Source: JBEVEP01 sp040512755
Lineage (GTDB): Bacteria; Pseudomonadota; Alphaproteobacteria; Rhizobiales; Rhizobiaceae
Direction of reading: 5' to 3'
Assembly (NCBI GenBank): GCA_040512755.1
Contig: JBEVEP010000422.1
Location: 1 to 15,884, forward strand
Length of the DNA stretch: 15,884 nt
How positions within the stretch are numbered: the first letter of the stretch is position 1; every line of letters begins with the position of its first letter. The notes under the pieces are model-generated. The model had not been told where the DNA came from. It worked only from the letters and a program-made list of their open reading frames with translations, and made no database searches. Both the position numbers and the translations under genes were made by a program. Positions 13,410-15,884 of the stretch are shown here, in pieces.

Positions 13410-13694
13410 ATGACCACGTTTGATCACAGCACCTCGGCGATCCATTTCGTGACGCGCCCCGCTCTCGTGAAGCGTGCCATGAATGCGATCTCGGCCTATT
13501 ACCGGGCTTGGAAAAATCGCCGTGAATTTTACCAGCTTGGCAACATGACCGACGCCGAATTGGCCGATATCGGCTTGACCCGCGTCGATCTTTACGTCGC
13601 GATCAATTCGCCATTCGATTTTGATCCGACAACTCGCCTTGGCGCGATCGCTCAGGTCCGCGCCAGAGAGTGCCTCGCTCGTGAGGTTGCCTAA
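13410..13694 (+). CDS. Small DUF1127 (YjiS-like) protein
   Basis: This 94-residue soluble protein carries the DUF1127 signature at about residues 30-61, YYRAWKNRREFYQLGNMTDA followed by ELADIGLTRVDL: a basic, aromatic-rich helix and then the 'L-x-D-I-G-L-x-R' turn. An N-terminal 25-residue extension and a C-terminal tail (RLGAIAQVRARECL) have no recognised motif. ATG 13410 is used because AAAGGAG lies seven bases upstream; the open frame extends to 13317 but lacks a better start. The exact role of DUF1127 proteins is unclear; in Agrobacterium, small DUF1127 proteins have been linked to phosphate metabolism, and in Brucella several small-protein genes are activated by VtlR. Here it is divergent from a LysR gene, has a long structured leader with an occluded ribosome-binding site, and ends at its own terminator. 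Confidence 0.9.
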   Translation: MTTFDHSTSAIHFVTRPALVKRAMNAISAYYRAWKNRREFYQLGNMTDAELADIGLTRVDLYVAINSPFDFDPTTRLGAIAQVRARECLAREVA

Positions 13695-13754
13695 GCTCAG
13701 TTACTGCAGGCGCTCCCACACTCCCGAACCGGCTCCCCCGGTAGCCTGCACATT

Positions 13755-13781
13755 GCCCGGCCTGAGAAGGCCGGGCTTTTT
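13755..13781 (+). terminator. Rho-independent terminator of the DUF1127 gene
   Basis: GCCCGGCC (13755-13762) and GGCCGGGC (13769-13776) form a perfect 8-bp stem with a six-base loop, followed by TTTTT (13777-13781). It lies 60 bases after the stop codon. Confidence 0.92.
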
Positions 13782-13825
13782 CTTTGTCACCCGAAGCCAG
13801 CTTGTGGTGAAGGGTGATGGGCCGA

Positions 13826-14689
13826 CTATCTGTAGCGGTCCATGCCCTTCGTGAACTGATCGAAGATCGATTCCACGCCTTTCTGGTATTCGTCGCGCTG
13901 CTTGCGGCCGGTTTCGAACATTTCGCCAAAGAGATCGTCGTATGGATTTCGCGGCCGGCCGGAGGGATTGGGGTCAACCCGGGGCTCCGGTTGGGCCTGC
14001 GGCTGCTGCCGGCCTTGCCCGGCGCGCAGCATCTCTTCAAAGATCTTGCCGAGCGGATTGTCTCCATACGGATTGGCCTGCGGTTGTTGCTGCTGGGCGG
14101 CACCACCGCCAAACATATCCTGAAGCACTTTTCCGAAAGGATTGTCGAACGGGTTGGCAGGATTGGGCGCCTGCCGCTGCTGCGGCGCCTGTCCGCCCTG
14201 GCGCATCATCTGGTCAATGATTTCGCCGAGCGGATTGTTGGCGCCGCCGAAACCGCCGGCCTGAAGCTGACCCGTGGACTGCTTGAACAATCCGCCCATC
14301 AGCATCGATGCAATGGCCGGCATCATCTGCTTCAGAACGTCCTGTCCGATGCCGGTGGCCTGCGCCGCCTGGCTGGCTACGGCCCGGGAAAGTTCTTTCG
14401 AACCGAACAGGTGGCCGAGAATACCGTTGCCTTCCTGGACGCCCTGAGGCGCGAAGGCCTTTGACGCGTCCTCGAAATACTTGGCGTGCTGTCCACTCGC
14501 CATCGCGTTGAGGAAAGCGCCGACCCCGTAGGGATCCGACGCATTCCGCTTCAACCCCTGGCTGAAGGCAGGAAGCAGCGCGTCCAGCGCGGCTTGCGTC
14601 TGCTGCTGTGTGAGACCGAACTGCCGCGCCAGCGTTTCGATTCCGCTGCCGTTCTGGGCATTGGCCAGCATGTCGAAAAGTGGAAGCAT
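13826..14689 (-). CDS. DUF937 domain protein with C-terminal NP-[LF]-G repeats
   Basis: This 287-residue protein lacks a signal peptide and membrane helices. Residues 1-140 match the DUF937/YidB-like family: MLPLFDMLANAQNGSGIETL, LARQFGLTQQQTQAALDALLPAF, and the helical ASGQHAKYFEDASKAF with GNGILGHLFGSKELSRAVASQ. Residues 150-260 are glutamine-, proline- and glycine-rich and hold an 11-residue motif three times: NPLGEIIDQMM (152), NPFGKVLQDMF (183) and NPLGKIFEEML (211). A worn fourth copy, YDDLFGEMFE, lies near 250. A charged helix ends the protein. The family's function is unknown; the helical motifs on flexible linkers look like protein-binding peptides. ATG 14689 has GAGGAG about nine bases before it. 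It stands alone, converging on the DUF1127 gene. No terminator of its own is visible. Confidence 0.85.
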   Translation of the reverse strand: MLPLFDMLANAQNGSGIETLARQFGLTQQQTQAALDALLPAFSQGLKRNASDPYGVGAFLNAMASGQHAKYFEDASKAFAPQGVQEGNGILGHLFGSKELSRAVASQAAQATGIGQDVLKQMMPAIASMLMGGLFKQSTGQLQAGGFGGANNPLGEIIDQMMRQGGQAPQQRQAPNPANPFDNPFGKVLQDMFGGGAAQQQQPQANPYGDNPLGKIFEEMLRAGQGRQQPQAQPEPRVDPNPSGRPRNPYDDLFGEMFETGRKQRDEYQKGVESIFDQFTKGMDRYR

Positions 14690-14770
14690 GACGGGTACTC
14701 CTCGGTAAGTCGTTGAGCGAAGTCTAAAGCGAAGTGATGCCCGGCTGCATCCTGCCGCGCTCCAGGTTTG

Positions 14771-14824
14771 TTTTAACGCATGATCTTGTCCGAAAAGTCT
14801 GTCAACTTTTCAGATTGCATGTGA
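14771..14824. repeat. Degenerate rhizobial palindromic intergenic repeat
   Basis: The stretch around GCATGATCTTGTCCGAAAAG followed by CTTTTCAGATTGCATG resembles the imperfect palindromic repeat common between genes in Mesorhizobium and other Rhizobiales, which typically pairs GCATGATC...CCGAAAA with TTTTCGG...GATCATGC. Here the right arm has decayed: GAAAAG/CTTTTC, ATCT/AGAT and CATG/CATG still pair. It sits in the 307-base gap 14690-14996, in which no gene, clear terminator or other element was seen. Confidence 0.55.
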
Positions 14825-14996
14825 CATGGAGAAACCTGACAAAGCCACCGCTCGCAAAAAGACCGGGTGGAAAATTTTCATGCCGGTTCAACTGCTTAGG
14901 TTACGGCGATCACTATCGAAGGCCAAGCGGCATCATTCAAGATTCTCACTTGCCGATGGAAGCCGTCTCGATGCCTCCCACACACGTCGAGGGCGG

Positions 14997-15884
14997 CTAG
15001 TACGCGTATTCCAGGAACACCGGCTCGATCGAATCCCCCCATCGCGTGTGGAAGGCGTTCAGCATTTCCTCCGCGCTGGTCGTTCCGCGCGCCACAACCT
15101 CGTCGAGCGGCGAAAGGAAGTTGGTTTCGTCGTAGCCGTCGCGGTTTTTGCGGGCGCGGTTTCTGAGGCCCATGCGCGCGATGGTCAACACCTCCCGCGC
15201 GACCTCACGCAATGTCGTGCCGCGCAACTCAGCACCTATACCAGCTTCCGGCACCGCATCACGCATCGCTCGTACCTCTTGGTAGGTCCAGTCGGAGGTC
15301 AGCGTCTCCGCGGCATCGAGAGCCGCCTCGTCGTAGAGCAATCCGACCCAGAACGCCGGCAGCGCGCAAATTCGCCGCCACGGTCCGCCATCGGCGCCCC
15401 GCATTTCAAGGAAGCGTTTCAGCCTGACATCCGGAAAGAGCGTCGAGAGATGATTGGCCCAGTCTCCGATCGTGGGGAGTCCCTGCGGCACGGAATCCCT
15501 CAAAGCGCCATTCATGAACTGGCGGAAGGTCACATGCGTCACGTCGTGGTAGTGGCCGTCACGGATCACGAAATACATAGGCACGTCGAGTGCCCATTCC
15601 ACATAGTCGCCGAACCCGAAACTTGGCGAAAAGCAGAACTCAAGCAGACCGGAGCGCTGGTTGTCGGTGTCGCGCCAGATGTCGCCTCGCCAGCTCAGCA
15701 TGCCGTTCGGCTGGCTCTCGGTGAAGGGCGAATTGGCGAAGAGCGCGGTCGAAAGCGGCTGCAGCTTGAGCGAGACCTGCATCTTGCGGCGCATGTCCAT
15801 TTCGCTTTCGAAGTCGAGATTCACCTGGATCGTGCAGGTCCGATACATCATGTCCAGGCCCTTGGCGCCGACTTTCGGCATGTA
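14997..15884 (-). CDS. gshA: Glutamate--cysteine ligase, plant/alphaproteobacterial type (cut by window edge)
   Basis: The C-terminal 295 codons of a gene running off the right edge; the full protein should be near 450-460 residues. The enzyme makes gamma-glutamylcysteine from glutamate, cysteine and ATP, the first and limiting step of glutathione synthesis. The family (GCS2) is recognised from YMPKVGAKGLDMMYRTCTIQ, VNLDFESEMDM and the PLSTALFANSPF segment. Further matches are RGDIWRDTDNQRSGLLEFCF, YVEWALDVPMYFVIRDGHY and LKRFLEMRGADGGPWRRICALPAF, close to plant-plastid and rhizobial GshA sequences. The ATP-grasp-unlike fold has no simple P-loop to check. The stop is TAG at 14997-14999, after EYAY. 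No terminator is visible between the stop and the DUF937 gene. The start, ribosome-binding site and promoter lie outside the window. Confidence 0.95.
   Translation of the reverse strand, partial: YMPKVGAKGLDMMYRTCTIQVNLDFESEMDMRRKMQVSLKLQPLSTALFANSPFTESQPNGMLSWRGDIWRDTDNQRSGLLEFCFSPSFGFGDYVEWALDVPMYFVIRDGHYHDVTHVTFRQFMNGALRDSVPQGLPTIGDWANHLSTLFPDVRLKRFLEMRGADGGPWRRICALPAFWVGLLYDEAALDAAETLTSDWTYQEVRAMRDAVPEAGIGAELRGTTLREVAREVLTIARMGLRNRARKNRDGYDETNFLSPLDEVVARGTTSAEEMLNAFHTRWGDSIEPVFLEYAY

Noticed and set aside
14872..14881. Palindrome GAAAATTTTC
   Set aside because: A 10-bp AT-rich palindrome is expected by chance, and no promoter or gene start lies beside it.
14734..15000. 88-codon plus-strand frame between DUF937 and gshA
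   Set aside because: It begins with LTHDLVRK-like residues, which is how the rhizobial intergenic repeat translates; no ribosome-binding site or family match.

Overview
The window looks like chromosome from a member of the Rhizobiales (alphaproteobacteria), probably near Mesorhizobium, Aminobacter or another Phyllobacteriaceae or Brucellaceae genus. The reasons are a full-length homologue of the Brucella cell-cycle kinase PdhS, a rhizobial Irr-type iron box, a tRNA-His of the alphaproteobacterial type, a small DUF1127 protein, a plant-type GshA, and a copy of a palindromic intergenic repeat common in rhizobia.

Layout. Positions 1-370 are the end of an integrated element: a tyrosine-recombinase gene, cut by the left edge, faces away from the 3' end of tRNA-His (370-446), with three 12-bp-spaced repeats between them. 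From the tRNA rightward the DNA reads as ordinary chromosome. It holds a phasin gene (minus strand) with a PhaR-type operator; pdhS (plus) behind a TTAA-N7-TTAA CtrA box; and a ferric-iron ABC transporter operon (binding protein, then fused permease, no ATPase) behind an Irr box and a RirA-type box. These are followed by acetoacetyl-CoA synthetase (minus), divergent from an AsmA-family gene (plus); a LysR regulator (minus), divergent from a DUF1127 gene (plus) with a long structured leader; a DUF937 protein (minus); and the 3' two thirds of gshA (minus, cut by the right edge).

Themes. Phasin and acetoacetyl-CoA synthetase both belong to polyhydroxybutyrate metabolism (granule coat, and re-activation of acetoacetate) but are separate transcription units. 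pdhS with a CtrA box suggests feedback in the DivK/CtrA circuit. The iron operon appears to carry sites for both rhizobial iron regulators. The LysR/DUF1127 pair resembles the VtlR circuit of Brucella, in which a LysR regulator flanks the sRNA gene abcR2 and activates small-protein genes.

No wholly new multi-gene system is evident. The least explained parts are the repeats in front of the integrase, the DUF1127 leader (an exposed CCTCCCA loop, and a hairpin burying the ribosome-binding site), an orphan terminator at 7916-7939 with possible small RNA, and repeated NP-[LF]-G motifs in the DUF937 protein. All calls come from reading the sequence; no database search was run.
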